A stretch of DNA of 64,000 nucleotides from an uncultured Deferribacterales bacterium (GTDB lineage: Bacteria > Chrysiogenota > Deferribacteres > Deferribacterales > Mucispirillaceae). Every line of letters begins with the position of its first letter. Within the stretch, counting starts at the first letter, position 1. The stretch lies in contig CANTXF010000025.1 in assembly GCA_947853665.1 (NCBI GenBank), positions 1 to 64,000 of the forward strand, given 5' to 3'. Position numbers and translations under genes: made by a program. Under the pieces are notes generated by a model. That model ran no database searches and was not told where the DNA came from. It was given only the letters and a program-made list of their open reading frames with translations. Shown here in pieces: positions 45,263 through 54,147 of this stretch.

Positions 45263-46480
45263 ATGCTGGAAACCGGGCAAGCCGTGGATATTGTCTTAAA
45301 GGATGTTTATAAGCTGGGAACGGAACGCGTTTCCATATTTGAGGCTTTGGGCAGAGTTATTGCGGAGCCGGTTAAGGCCAGGCGTGATCTTCCGGCCCGC
45401 GATATGTCCGCGATGGACGGATACGCGATTATTTCGTCCGACACGGACGGGGCTCCCGTAAAGCTTAAAGTAAAGGGCGTTATACCTGCCGGCAGTATCG
45501 ACGGTTCGCTTTCAGTGGAAAGCGGTTCCTGTTACAGAATAATGACGGGGGCTTTCGTTCCCGCCGGAGCAGACGCCGTAATACAGCACGAGCTTACCGA
45601 TAACGGTATGGAAACCGTTACTGTAAACGGCCCGGTTAAAAAAGGCTTCTGTATAAGATGCAGAGGCGAGGATATGGAATCTGGCGGCGTTATAGACAGA
45701 ACCGGGGAGCGCGTTACTCCGTATCACATAGCCAGATACGTTTCGGCGGGCGTATTTTTTGTTTCCGTGTACAGAAAGCCCAAGGTCGCGGTAATTTCCA
45801 CCGGCAGTGAAATAGCCGACCCGGGAGAACAGGATTCTCCTCTCAAAACTTTTGATTCCAACGGCCCCCTTATAAAAGCCATGCTCAGGGAGTACGGGGC
45901 GGAGGCGTCCTATCTGGGGGTGGTGCCGGACAGCCGCGAGGAGCTTGTGAAGATGTTTACTTCTCTCAAAGGCTACGATATGGTCGTTACTTCGGCCGGC
46001 ATATCGGCAGGCGATTTTGATTTTATGAATATAATAGCCGATCAACTTGGTATTAAATGGCAGTTCGATACCGTAAATCAGAAACCGGGCATGCATATGT
46101 CTTTCGGGCGCATGGGCGATACTTTAGTATTCGCCTGCCCGGGAAATCCGGTAAGCGCCATGTTCTGCACCTATTATTATGTGAAGCCGGCAGTTCTTAA
46201 AATGTCCGGAGTCAAGGATTATACTAACGTTCCGGTTATTGCAAGGCTGGGCGAGACCGTTTTTAAGAAAAAAGGCCGTGTTCAGTTCGACAGGGTAAAG
46301 CTCGTGGTCGAGAACGGCGTTTTGACGGCTTATCCCTTCGGATCTCAGGACTCCCACAGAATAGAGTCTATGGTATACGCCAACGCTTTCGCCAGGTTTG
46401 ATAATTCCATGATAGGAGAAATTCCGGCAGGCTCCGAAATCGAAATCTACGTATTTAATCCTGAGCAGGTTCTCGGATGA
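45263..46480 (+). CDS. moeA: Molybdopterin molybdenumtransferase
   Basis: MoeA inserts molybdate into adenylylated molybdopterin. The 405-residue protein has the expected DLPARDMSAMDGYAI near residue 45, IMTGAFVPAGADAVIQHE, and RCRGEDM. It has a MoeA/MogA-type domain with VAVISTGSEI, FDSNGPLIKAML, VVTSAGISAGDFDF and FACPGNPVSAMFCTYYY, plus the small C-terminal beta domain. Its stop overlaps the start of mobA (ATGA). Together the pair completes cofactor maturation for molybdoenzymes not seen in this window. Confidence 0.93.
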   Translation: MLETGQAVDIVLKDVYKLGTERVSIFEALGRVIAEPVKARRDLPARDMSAMDGYAIISSDTDGAPVKLKVKGVIPAGSIDGSLSVESGSCYRIMTGAFVPAGADAVIQHELTDNGMETVTVNGPVKKGFCIRCRGEDMESGGVIDRTGERVTPYHIARYVSAGVFFVSVYRKPKVAVISTGSEIADPGEQDSPLKTFDSNGPLIKAMLREYGAEASYLGVVPDSREELVKMFTSLKGYDMVVTSAGISAGDFDFMNIIADQLGIKWQFDTVNQKPGMHMSFGRMGDTLVFACPGNPVSAMFCTYYYVKPAVLKMSGVKDYTNVPVIARLGETVFKKKGRVQFDRVKLVVENGVLTAYPFGSQDSHRIESMVYANAFARFDNSMIGEIPAGSEIEIYVFNPEQVLG

Positions 46481-47094
46481 GCGCCGGGGCAGGCAGTTTT
46501 TCGTTTGCCGTAATGTCGGGAGGGGAAGGCAGGCGTTTCGGATCGGATAAAACCAAAGCGCGCCTGCTCGGTAAGCCCCTTTATATGTATGCTCTTGAAA
46601 TAGGCATGTCTCTTACCGACGACGTTATGCTTGTTTCGAGAGACCCTCTTAAGTATGAGCCTTTTTTGGAAGGGGTTAAATATCTGGCCGACGAGTATCC
46701 TAACCAGTGCCCCATGGCCGGGATGATGACGGCAGCAAAGCACGCCTCCTGCGGCCGAGTTTTCATACTTTCCGCCGACGCTCCTTTATTTTCTTCGCGC
46801 CTTGCAGCCTATATTGCGGAAAAGGGCGCCGGCCGGGACGCGGCTATTCCTGTAATCGGCGGGAAAAATTATAATCTTGCCGCCGTTTATTCCGTTTCCA
46901 TGCTTAAAAGCTTTGAAATCTGCTATAACAAAGGGATTTACAGACTTACCGACTGTTACGGAAACAACGACGTAATATTTCTCGGAGAGCGTGATATGCC
47001 GGATTATATCGCGGCGGAGCATAGCTTTCTGAATATCAATACCGTTAAAGATCTGGAACTGGCAGAGCATATCCTCTCTCTTAAAAACTCCTGA
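46477..47094 (+). CDS. mobA: Molybdenum cofactor guanylyltransferase
   Basis: MobA attaches GMP to molybdenum cofactor to form the MGD dinucleotide used by DMSO-reductase-family enzymes. The 205-residue protein shows a nucleotidyltransferase opening VMSGGEGRRFGSDKTKARLLGKPL and SADAPLF (metal-binding Asp). NLAAVYSVSML and NINTVKDLELAE close to the end also fit. The loop is GGEGRRFGSDK rather than the usual GGxSxRMGxDK. Overlap with moeA supports the assignment. Confidence 0.88.
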   Translation: MSAGAGSFSFAVMSGGEGRRFGSDKTKARLLGKPLYMYALEIGMSLTDDVMLVSRDPLKYEPFLEGVKYLADEYPNQCPMAGMMTAAKHASCGRVFILSADAPLFSSRLAAYIAEKGAGRDAAIPVIGGKNYNLAAVYSVSMLKSFEICYNKGIYRLTDCYGNNDVIFLGERDMPDYIAAEHSFLNINTVKDLELAEHILSLKNS

Positions 47095-47204
47095 CATAAA
47101 ATATTCAATTTACGTTTACCTATACATTTGACCATATAAAATTCTTCAAATATTATTAGCAATATACAAATAAGTAAAAAGCATGAAAAAAAATAGTATT
47201 TTAA

Positions 47205-47220
47205 CTTATTTATAAATAAG
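47205..47220. promoter_or_regulatory. Perfect 16-bp palindrome upstream of the HTH/zinc-ribbon gene
   Basis: CTTATTTATAAATAAG reads the same on both strands and ends 27 bp before the -35 box at 47248. A partial copy (CAAATAAGTAAA) occurs at about 47168. It is a plausible operator. Confidence 0.45.
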
Positions 47221-47247
47221 AATATTATCGGTTTGTAAAAAAGATGT

Positions 47248-47276
47248 TTGACAAGGTTGGTTGAATGCGGTACACT
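47248..47276 (+). promoter_or_regulatory. Sigma-70-type promoter for the HTH/zinc-ribbon gene
   Basis: TTGACA 47248-47253 and TACACT 47271-47276 have a 17-bp spacer. The leader of about 55 nt carries a strong AAGGAGGT ribosome site, which suggests high expression. Confidence 0.75.
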
Positions 47277-47336
47277 TTCTTAAAATAACAGGTAAAATGT
47301 TTACATAAAGCAAAAAAGAAAGGAGGTATTTTATCT

Positions 47337-47894
47337 ATGGCTTCCGTAAAACAGAAGAATATTAAAGCTTACGACAAGCTTATGAAGGAACTGGATACTA
47401 TACTGAACGAAAAACGTATATCTTATGCGCAGTTTGCAATTAAAATAGGCATGCAGACGGTCGCTTTTTATAATCGCTATAAAATTTACGGTTTTCAATT
47501 GGAAGATATGGTAAGGTTTGTGGCCTTTGCGAAAGAGCTTCCGCCGAATATGATTAAGTGTATAAGATGTTCCAGAGAATTTCTGCCAAAGGCCAAAAGC
47601 GTTAAGCGGGCTTTCTGCGAGGAATGCAGGGAAGAGCTGCGCAAAAAGGAATCGGCCGGCGACAGTCTTAAATTCCGTTATCCCGCCTGGGTTAACTCCA
47701 TAAGCGACCCGGAAGTCAAAAAGCTTGTGGAGCAGGAATTCCATATAGACGAAGACACGGCTCTCGAAATGTCGAAAGCCGACGGAGCGGAAGAGGCTAA
47801 AATGATACGCGCCGAGCGTTGGCAGGAGCCTTCTTCTTATTATACTTCCCTGTTTTCAAGTATAAGCGCCTTAATGTCTAAAGGCCGTCATTAA
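47337..47894 (+). CDS. Unrecognised protein with HTH-like N-terminus and CxxC..CxxC zinc motif
   Basis: I do not recognise this 185-residue protein. Residues of about 5-75 look like an all-helical, XRE-like unit (AYDKLMKELDTILNEKRISYAQFAIKIGMQTVAFYNRYKIYG). CIRC (about 79-82) and CEEC (about 98-101) could bind one zinc, and the C-terminal 80 residues are charged and helical. A near-consensus promoter, an upstream palindrome and a strong ribosome site suggest a well-expressed, possibly self-regulating DNA-binding protein. It stands alone between mobA and ddh. A regulator of neighbouring genes is only a guess. Confidence 0.6.
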   Translation: MASVKQKNIKAYDKLMKELDTILNEKRISYAQFAIKIGMQTVAFYNRYKIYGFQLEDMVRFVAFAKELPPNMIKCIRCSREFLPKAKSVKRAFCEECREELRKKESAGDSLKFRYPAWVNSISDPEVKKLVEQEFHIDEDTALEMSKADGAEEAKMIRAERWQEPSSYYTSLFSSISALMSKGRH

Positions 47895-48058
47895 CCGCCT
47901 GAGGCGGCAGTCTGCTGGATGGATCGGCAGATTGCGGCTTCGGGGGCGGCAGCCTGTCCCTTTTCCGTTCTTTTAACAACGCATTTCTTGAATAAAATTA
48001 TCGTTTATGTTATAAAATAATCCGAAATGAATGAAAAAGATTAAAACAGGTGGTTTGC

Positions 48059-48982
48059 ATGGAAAAAATCAAAGTATCGGTCCACGGACTCGGCAATATC
48101 GGCAAATATGTAATCGAAGCGATTGAAGCGTCTCCTGATATGGAGTGTATAGGCGTCGTAAGACGCGCCAAATCCATTGGAACCAATAAGCTGGATCTTC
48201 GCGGATGCGGGGAGTATCCTTCTCTCGCGGAGCTGGAGGCAGCTAAAGGAAAGCCTCAGGCCGCGCTTATATGCACTCCTTCCCGCCACGCCTTTGAGGA
48301 TGATTCTTTATATATTCAGCGCGGCATAAATACTGTGGACAGCTTCGATATACACGAAGATATAGCTTCCATGGTCGAAAAACTCGGCGTTATAGCGAAA
48401 AGCAATAAATGCACGGCGATCACCGCCGCCGGATGGGATCCCGGCACGGATTCCGTTTTCAGGGCGCTGTTTCAGGCTATGGTTCCCGTCGGCACTACCT
48501 TTACGAATTTCGGAAGGGGCCGTTCCATGGGGCATTCGGCCGCGGCAAGGGCGATAGAAGGCGTTTCTGACGCCGTATCCATAACTATCCCCATCGGCGG
48601 GGGGAGGCACTCGAGGCTGGTTTACGTAGTTCTGGAAAAAGGGGAAACTCTGGAGCGCGTAAAAGAACGCATAGCCGCAGACGATTATTTTTCAAAGGAT
48701 CCTCTTGAAGTGCGCAGCGTGCCTACAAGCGGAGAGCTTGCGCTTGTTTGCGACGCTTCCCACGGAGTTCTTATGGAGCGTACTGGAGCGTCCGGCCTTA
48801 CCGCCAATCAGAAGCTTTCTTTTGATATGAGGATAGATAACCCGGCCCTTACGGCCCAGATAATGGTTTCCTGCGCTAGGGCTTCCACCCGCCTTGAACC
48901 GGGGTGCTACACTATGATAGATATTCCGCCCGTGGCTCTTCTTAACGGCGACAGAATGTCCCTTATCAAGAAGCTCGTGTGA
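48059..48982 (+). CDS. ddh: meso-Diaminopimelate dehydrogenase
   Basis: Ddh reductively aminates tetrahydrodipicolinate with NADPH and ammonia to give meso-diaminopimelate in one step. The 307-residue protein has a Rossmann start KVSVHGLGNIGKYVIEAI and LICTPSRHAFEDDSLYIQRGINTVDSFDIH. It continues with ITAAGWDPGTDSVFRALF, NFGRGRSMGHSAAARAI and a C-terminal CYTMIDIPPVALL. ATG 48059 is preferred over GTG 48050 because AGGTGG lies 5 bp before it. The window also has DapL and DapF, so two routes to the same product coexist. A strong terminator follows. Confidence 0.92.
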   Translation: MEKIKVSVHGLGNIGKYVIEAIEASPDMECIGVVRRAKSIGTNKLDLRGCGEYPSLAELEAAKGKPQAALICTPSRHAFEDDSLYIQRGINTVDSFDIHEDIASMVEKLGVIAKSNKCTAITAAGWDPGTDSVFRALFQAMVPVGTTFTNFGRGRSMGHSAAARAIEGVSDAVSITIPIGGGRHSRLVYVVLEKGETLERVKERIAADDYFSKDPLEVRSVPTSGELALVCDASHGVLMERTGASGLTANQKLSFDMRIDNPALTAQIMVSCARASTRLEPGCYTMIDIPPVALLNGDRMSLIKKLV

Positions 48983-48991
48983 CGATTTTTT

Positions 48992-49024
48992 GGGGAAAGC
49001 CTGGAGGCTTTCCCCGTGTTTTTT
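48992..49024 (+). terminator. Rho-independent terminator after ddh
   Basis: GGGGAAAGCC / GGCTTTCCCC with a 4-nt loop is followed by GTGTTTTTT. Confidence 0.9.
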
Positions 49025-49077
49025 ACCGTCAAATAAACTGTTGACTTTAATCTTCCCCATATTTACCCTATAAAATC

Positions 49078-49857
49078 ATGGGCGATTTATTCAGGCTTGA
49101 TTCCGTTTCACAATATTTTACTGCTTCCGGCGGCATATTTAAAAAAGGCGCCATGTTTGCGGCCGTTGACGGCGTCTCTTTTACCGTAAAAAAAGGACGC
49201 AGCCTGGGGATCGTGGGGGAATCGGGCAGCGGAAAAACTACCATAGCCCGTATGATGTGCGGAGTATACGAGCCTGACGGAGGCGTAATATCGTATAACG
49301 GGATTCCGCTTAACGAATTGTCCGTGGAAGACCGCGGCATATACCGTAAAAACGTTCAGATGGTGTTTCAGGACCCATATAACAGCCTTAATCCTAAACT
49401 TAAAATCGGAAGCGCTGTTTCGGACGGTATAAAGCGCTATATTACCCGCGATAAACATGAAATAAAAAAACGCCTTTTTTCGTTAATGGACATGGTAGGG
49501 CTACCTGCCGCCTATCTTGAAAGGTACCCTCACGAATTTTCCGGCGGCCAGAGGCAGCGCATATCTATCGCAAGAGCCTTGTCCCTCGAGCCGGAGCTTA
49601 TAATAGCTGACGAACCGGTAAGCTCGCTGGATGTTTCCGTGCAGGCCCAGATACTGAATCTTATGAGCTTTCTCAAAAGCCGCGGCGTAACTTTTATTTT
49701 GATTTCTCACAGCCTTGCGGTGGTGTCTTTTTTGTGCGACGATATAGCGGTAATGCGCCGGGGCAGACTTGTGGAGTACGGAGAAACCATGAAAATACTT
49801 AAAACCCCGGCTTCCGATTACACTAAAAACCTTTTGGCCGCTTCCGTCGGTTTTTAA
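49078..49857 (+). CDS. OppF/DppF-type peptide-transporter ATPase, without partners
   Basis: This 259-residue ABC ATPase has the OppF-like start LFRLDSVSQYF..GGIFKKGAMFAAVDGVSFTVKKG, Walker A GESGSGKTT, signature FSGGQRQRISIARAL and Walker B LIIADEPVSSLDVSVQ. It lacks the C-terminal oligopeptide extension and is shorter than most OppF proteins. No binding protein, permease or OppD gene is adjacent, so it must serve a transporter encoded elsewhere or be a remnant. There is no Shine-Dalgarno. TATAAA lies 4 bp before the ATG, so a leaderless message is possible. cysS starts 38 bp after it. Confidence 0.8.
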   Translation: MGDLFRLDSVSQYFTASGGIFKKGAMFAAVDGVSFTVKKGRSLGIVGESGSGKTTIARMMCGVYEPDGGVISYNGIPLNELSVEDRGIYRKNVQMVFQDPYNSLNPKLKIGSAVSDGIKRYITRDKHEIKKRLFSLMDMVGLPAAYLERYPHEFSGGQRQRISIARALSLEPELIIADEPVSSLDVSVQAQILNLMSFLKSRGVTFILISHSLAVVSFLCDDIAVMRRGRLVEYGETMKILKTPASDYTKNLLAASVGF

Positions 49858-49895
49858 CGCCGCGGTTTGGCAAACGGCACATTTACGGAGATAAA

Positions 49896-51323
49896 ATGAT
49901 AACTGTCTATAATTCCATGACGTCTAAAAAAGAGGAGTTTATTCCCATAAAGGAAGGAAAGGCCGGCATATACGTATGCGGCGTAACGGTTTACGATTAT
50001 ACCCACATCGGCCATGCCCGCAGTTCCGTAGTTTTCGACGTTATACGCAGAGTCTTTATACATAACGGGTATGAAGTAACCTTCGTTAAAAACTTTACAG
50101 ATATTGACGATAAAATAATAAAGAGAGCCAACGAGTGGGGAGAAAACTGGAAGGAGCTTTCCGAAAGGTTTATAAAAGAGCATGATAAGGATATGGACAG
50201 CCTTTTTATCTTGCGCCCCGATTATACGCCCAGAGCTACCGATTATATAGATAAAATGATAGACTACTGCGTGCGGTTGATTGATAGCGGCCATGCCTAT
50301 GCCGCAGACGGCGACGTTTATTTCCGCGTGGAAAGTTTCCCGGAATACGGAAAACTTTCCAAACGCAACCTTGACGATATGGTTGCCGGAGCCAGGGTGG
50401 ACGTTAACGACAAAAAAGAAAATCCTCTTGACTTTGCGCTTTGGAAATCTGCAAAGCCCGGAGAGCCTTCCTGGGATTGCCCGTGGGGAAAGGGCCGTCC
50501 CGGCTGGCATATCGAATGCAGCGTTATGAGCGAATCCATACTTGGAGCCCGCATAGATATACACGGGGGCGGCCAAGACCTTATTTTTCCTCACCATGAA
50601 AACGAGATCGCCCAGTCTGAGTCAGTGTCGTGTTCGGTCTTTGCCAACTACTGGATACATAACGGCTTCGTTAATATTAATAAAGAGAAGATGTCGAAAT
50701 CTTTAAATAATTTTTTTACAATAAGGGAAGTTCTTGAAAAGGTTACTGACCCGGAAACTCTGCGTTTCCTTTTCCTTACCACTCATTACAGGCAGCCTCT
50801 CGAATATTCGGAGGATAAGCTTAAAGAATCCGGGGCGGCTCTTAACAGAATATACACTTTTTACGACGAGCTGGACCGTACGCCCGGCTCTAAAAGCGGT
50901 AAAGATATCAGAAGCGCGGTAAAGGAGCTTTCGGAAAATTTCGTCAGGGAATTCGACTCCGCTATGAACGACGATTTTAACACGCCTAAGGCCGTTGCGG
51001 CCCTGTTTGAAGCAGTGCGGCTTGCCAATACGGTAATAGCTTCAAAGCCTTCCGTGGAGACGGTTACGGAGCTTAAAAAGGCTGCCGGAAGCATTAAAAC
51101 CGCGGTAAACGGCGTTTTGGGTATTCTTAATTACACGCCTTCCGAATGGTTCAGGATGCATTTGAGCATACCGGAGGAAAAGGTTATCGAGCTTATACAA
51201 AAGCGAAGCGAAGCCAGAACCGCTAAGGACTTTGCCGCAGCGGACGCCGTAAGGAACGAGCTTGCGGAGCATGGCGTAGAACTGCTGGATACTCCTACGG
51301 GAACAAGATACAGAACGAGATAA
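49896..51323 (+). CDS. cysS: Cysteinyl-tRNA synthetase
   Basis: CysS charges tRNA-Cys. The 475-residue class I enzyme has zinc-ligand Cys28 in IYVCGVTVYDYTHIGH and the HIGH motif at residues 37-40. It also has the second zinc region HIECSVMS, GGGQDLIFPHHENEIAQSES, the KMSKS loop (KEKMSKSLNNF), and a C-terminal anticodon-binding domain. GGAG lies before ATG 49896. The gene ends with no clear terminator before repeat copy 3. Confidence 0.96.
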   Translation: MITVYNSMTSKKEEFIPIKEGKAGIYVCGVTVYDYTHIGHARSSVVFDVIRRVFIHNGYEVTFVKNFTDIDDKIIKRANEWGENWKELSERFIKEHDKDMDSLFILRPDYTPRATDYIDKMIDYCVRLIDSGHAYAADGDVYFRVESFPEYGKLSKRNLDDMVAGARVDVNDKKENPLDFALWKSAKPGEPSWDCPWGKGRPGWHIECSVMSESILGARIDIHGGGQDLIFPHHENEIAQSESVSCSVFANYWIHNGFVNINKEKMSKSLNNFFTIREVLEKVTDPETLRFLFLTTHYRQPLEYSEDKLKESGAALNRIYTFYDELDRTPGSKSGKDIRSAVKELSENFVREFDSAMNDDFNTPKAVAALFEAVRLANTVIASKPSVETVTELKKAAGSIKTAVNGVLGILNYTPSEWFRMHLSIPEEKVIELIQKRSEARTAKDFAAADAVRNELAEHGVELLDTPTGTRYRTR

Positions 51324-51349
51324 AAGGCCGTTTGCCGTATTTTGTTTCA

Positions 51350-51600
51350 CAGCTGTACCATTGCGTATATTAATGTAAAGTTATGGGAAATATTTATAAT
51401 ACGGAGACTTATAGCGGCAATAAATAATAAGGCTAAAAGCGTTTGGCAAGACACTGTTTGATGGGCAAACTCTCTTTAGTTTGCCTTGCCGCGCAGGTCA
51501 TATTATGAATGTTTTTGACGGCTAAAGAACATTATTATAATTATTTGCCATTACTATCTATGTTAAGGGATAATCGCCTTTTGTTTTAAGCTCCGTTTAA
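51350..51600. repeat. Dispersed intergenic element, copy 3
   Basis: This is the reference copy of the family and occupies most of the 423-bp gap after cysS. Left flank: CAGCTGTACC...AAAGTTATGG. The arms GTTATGGGAAATATTTATAAT and its imperfect complement ATTATAATTATTTGCCATTAC bound a 175-bp core (51380-51554). The right flank starts TATCTATGTTAAGGGATAAT. Inside, GGCAAACT/AGTTTGCC form a hairpin with a 6-nt loop. The remainder to 51746 shows nothing else. Confidence 0.7.
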
Positions 51601-51746
51601 CGTTTATACCGTAGGGCAATCGTTTTACGTCGGCATTTTTCGGAGCCGGCCGCAGACTGCGCGCGATATAGCCTGTTATGCGGGTAAACGGCGGTATTTT
51701 GTAAGGGCGGACATGGTTTTTTTATTCATATAACTGCGGCAATAGT

Positions 51747-52430
51747 ATGTCATATATAAATGTAGAATCTTTTAATCTCGTGCGGGAAAATAACGCTGTA
51801 ACTCCCAATTATGATTTAAACGGGCGTGAAATAAGAATAGCGCTTTATTTTACGTTAACTGGCGAAGTTATAATTGTCGGAGAGTTTGATAATAATTATA
51901 TTTATTGGCTTTCTGTAACGAAGACCTGCGATACGGAAATAAACGGGAGAATATTCGACCGCGTGGCCTGCGGCGTATATAAATACGTATCCAATACTTA
52001 CCTAGCGCTTAAGGAGAAAGGGCTCGATTACGGTGTTACCCGTCGTTCCTATGCTGCCGTTATTAAAAGAAGGGCCGACGGAAAGGGAGGGTGGCAAACC
52101 CCTTTCGGCCATTATTACGGAGACGGCGATACGTCTGAACACGGCGGATATTTCGCTAATGACGTGAGCGTTTTTTTATCCAACCTTATAAAAAAGTGTA
52201 ATATCAGGGAAGCGGGAGGGCTTTATAAGGCCGTGCTGGAAAAATACGCGGATTATATTGCTTCCGTTGACTTTATGGATTACGGCTCAAAAGTTGAGCC
52301 GGTTTTAGAACTCCTCGCTAAAGAAGAATATCTTATTGTGTCTCCTAATAAAGATATACGCGAGGCGTATATCCGGTGCCGCGATTTATGCTATGAAAAA
52401 TATAACGCCTATATGACTGCCGTTCGATAA
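51747..52430 (+). CDS. Unrecognised 227-residue protein
   Basis: I do not recognise this protein. It has no signal peptide or membrane segment. The N-terminal half looks beta-rich (EIRIALYFTLTGEVIIVGEF, YIYWLSV). A central Gly-rich stretch GYFANDV is preceded by HYYGDGDTSEHGG, with His and Asp that could bind metal. The C-terminal part is helical with two late Cys (RCRDLC). It directly follows repeat copy 3 and is closed by a strong terminator at 52589. The flanking repeat and the lack of relatives leave acquired origin possible. Confidence 0.6.
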   Translation: MSYINVESFNLVRENNAVTPNYDLNGREIRIALYFTLTGEVIIVGEFDNNYIYWLSVTKTCDTEINGRIFDRVACGVYKYVSNTYLALKEKGLDYGVTRRSYAAVIKRRADGKGGWQTPFGHYYGDGDTSEHGGYFANDVSVFLSNLIKKCNIREAGGLYKAVLEKYADYIASVDFMDYGSKVEPVLELLAKEEYLIVSPNKDIREAYIRCRDLCYEKYNAYMTAVR

Positions 52431-52588
52431 TTTGCCTTTCTCTTTAATGCTTCTGAAGCGGTTTTTTCTTAAACGCCAGTTTTTGTCCGTATATTAAACC
52501 GCATCCGGCCGATTGTAGAAAAGGCTGGATAAGAAGCAATACCATGCGTCCGCTTCCTTTTACGATAAAAGCGCGGCGCGGAAAAAAT

Positions 52589-52630
52589 AAAAACGCGGAT
52601 AAGCCTATTATTTCTCTTACCCGCGTTTTT
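52589..52630. terminator. Bidirectional terminator between the unknown gene and gdhA
   Basis: AAAAACGCGG-A-TAAG pairs with CTTA-C-CCGCGTTTTT to give a 14-bp stem with one mismatch and a 12-nt loop, A-run on one side and T-run on the other. Confidence 0.85.
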
Positions 52631-52673
52631 AAGCCTGAAACCAAAATTTTTTAATGCGGCTTCTTTAAAAGTT

Positions 52674-54047
<1,374 letters not shown>

Positions 54048-54049
54048 TT

Positions 54050-54079
54050 ATTCTAACATATCACAATATTTTAAGTCAA
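54050..54079 (-). promoter_or_regulatory. Sigma-70-type promoter for gdhA
   Basis: On the minus strand TTGACT (54079-54074) and TAGAAT (54055-54050) are separated by 18 bp. The leader of about 25 nt carries AAAGGAGAGG before the ATG at 54023. Confidence 0.7.
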
Positions 54080-54111
54080 TATTTAGCAGAATGGATTAAT
54101 ATAGTAAATAT

Positions 54112-54140
54112 AAAAAGGCCGGCTTTTAAGCCGGCCTTAA
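54112..54140 (-). terminator. Terminator after nhaB
   Basis: AAGGCCGGC-TTTTAA-GCCGGCCTT is a perfect stem with an A/T-rich exit, downstream of nhaB on the minus strand. Confidence 0.8.
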
Positions 54141-54147
54141 GAATTTC

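Noticed and set aside
47337-47894. Assignment as a DksA/TraR or XRE regulator
   Set aside because: The cysteine spacing and helical N-terminus do not match either family well enough to name it.
52444-52644. 66-codon hydrophobic frame on the minus strand
   Set aside because: It covers the strong hairpin terminator at 52589-52630 and has no ribosome site.
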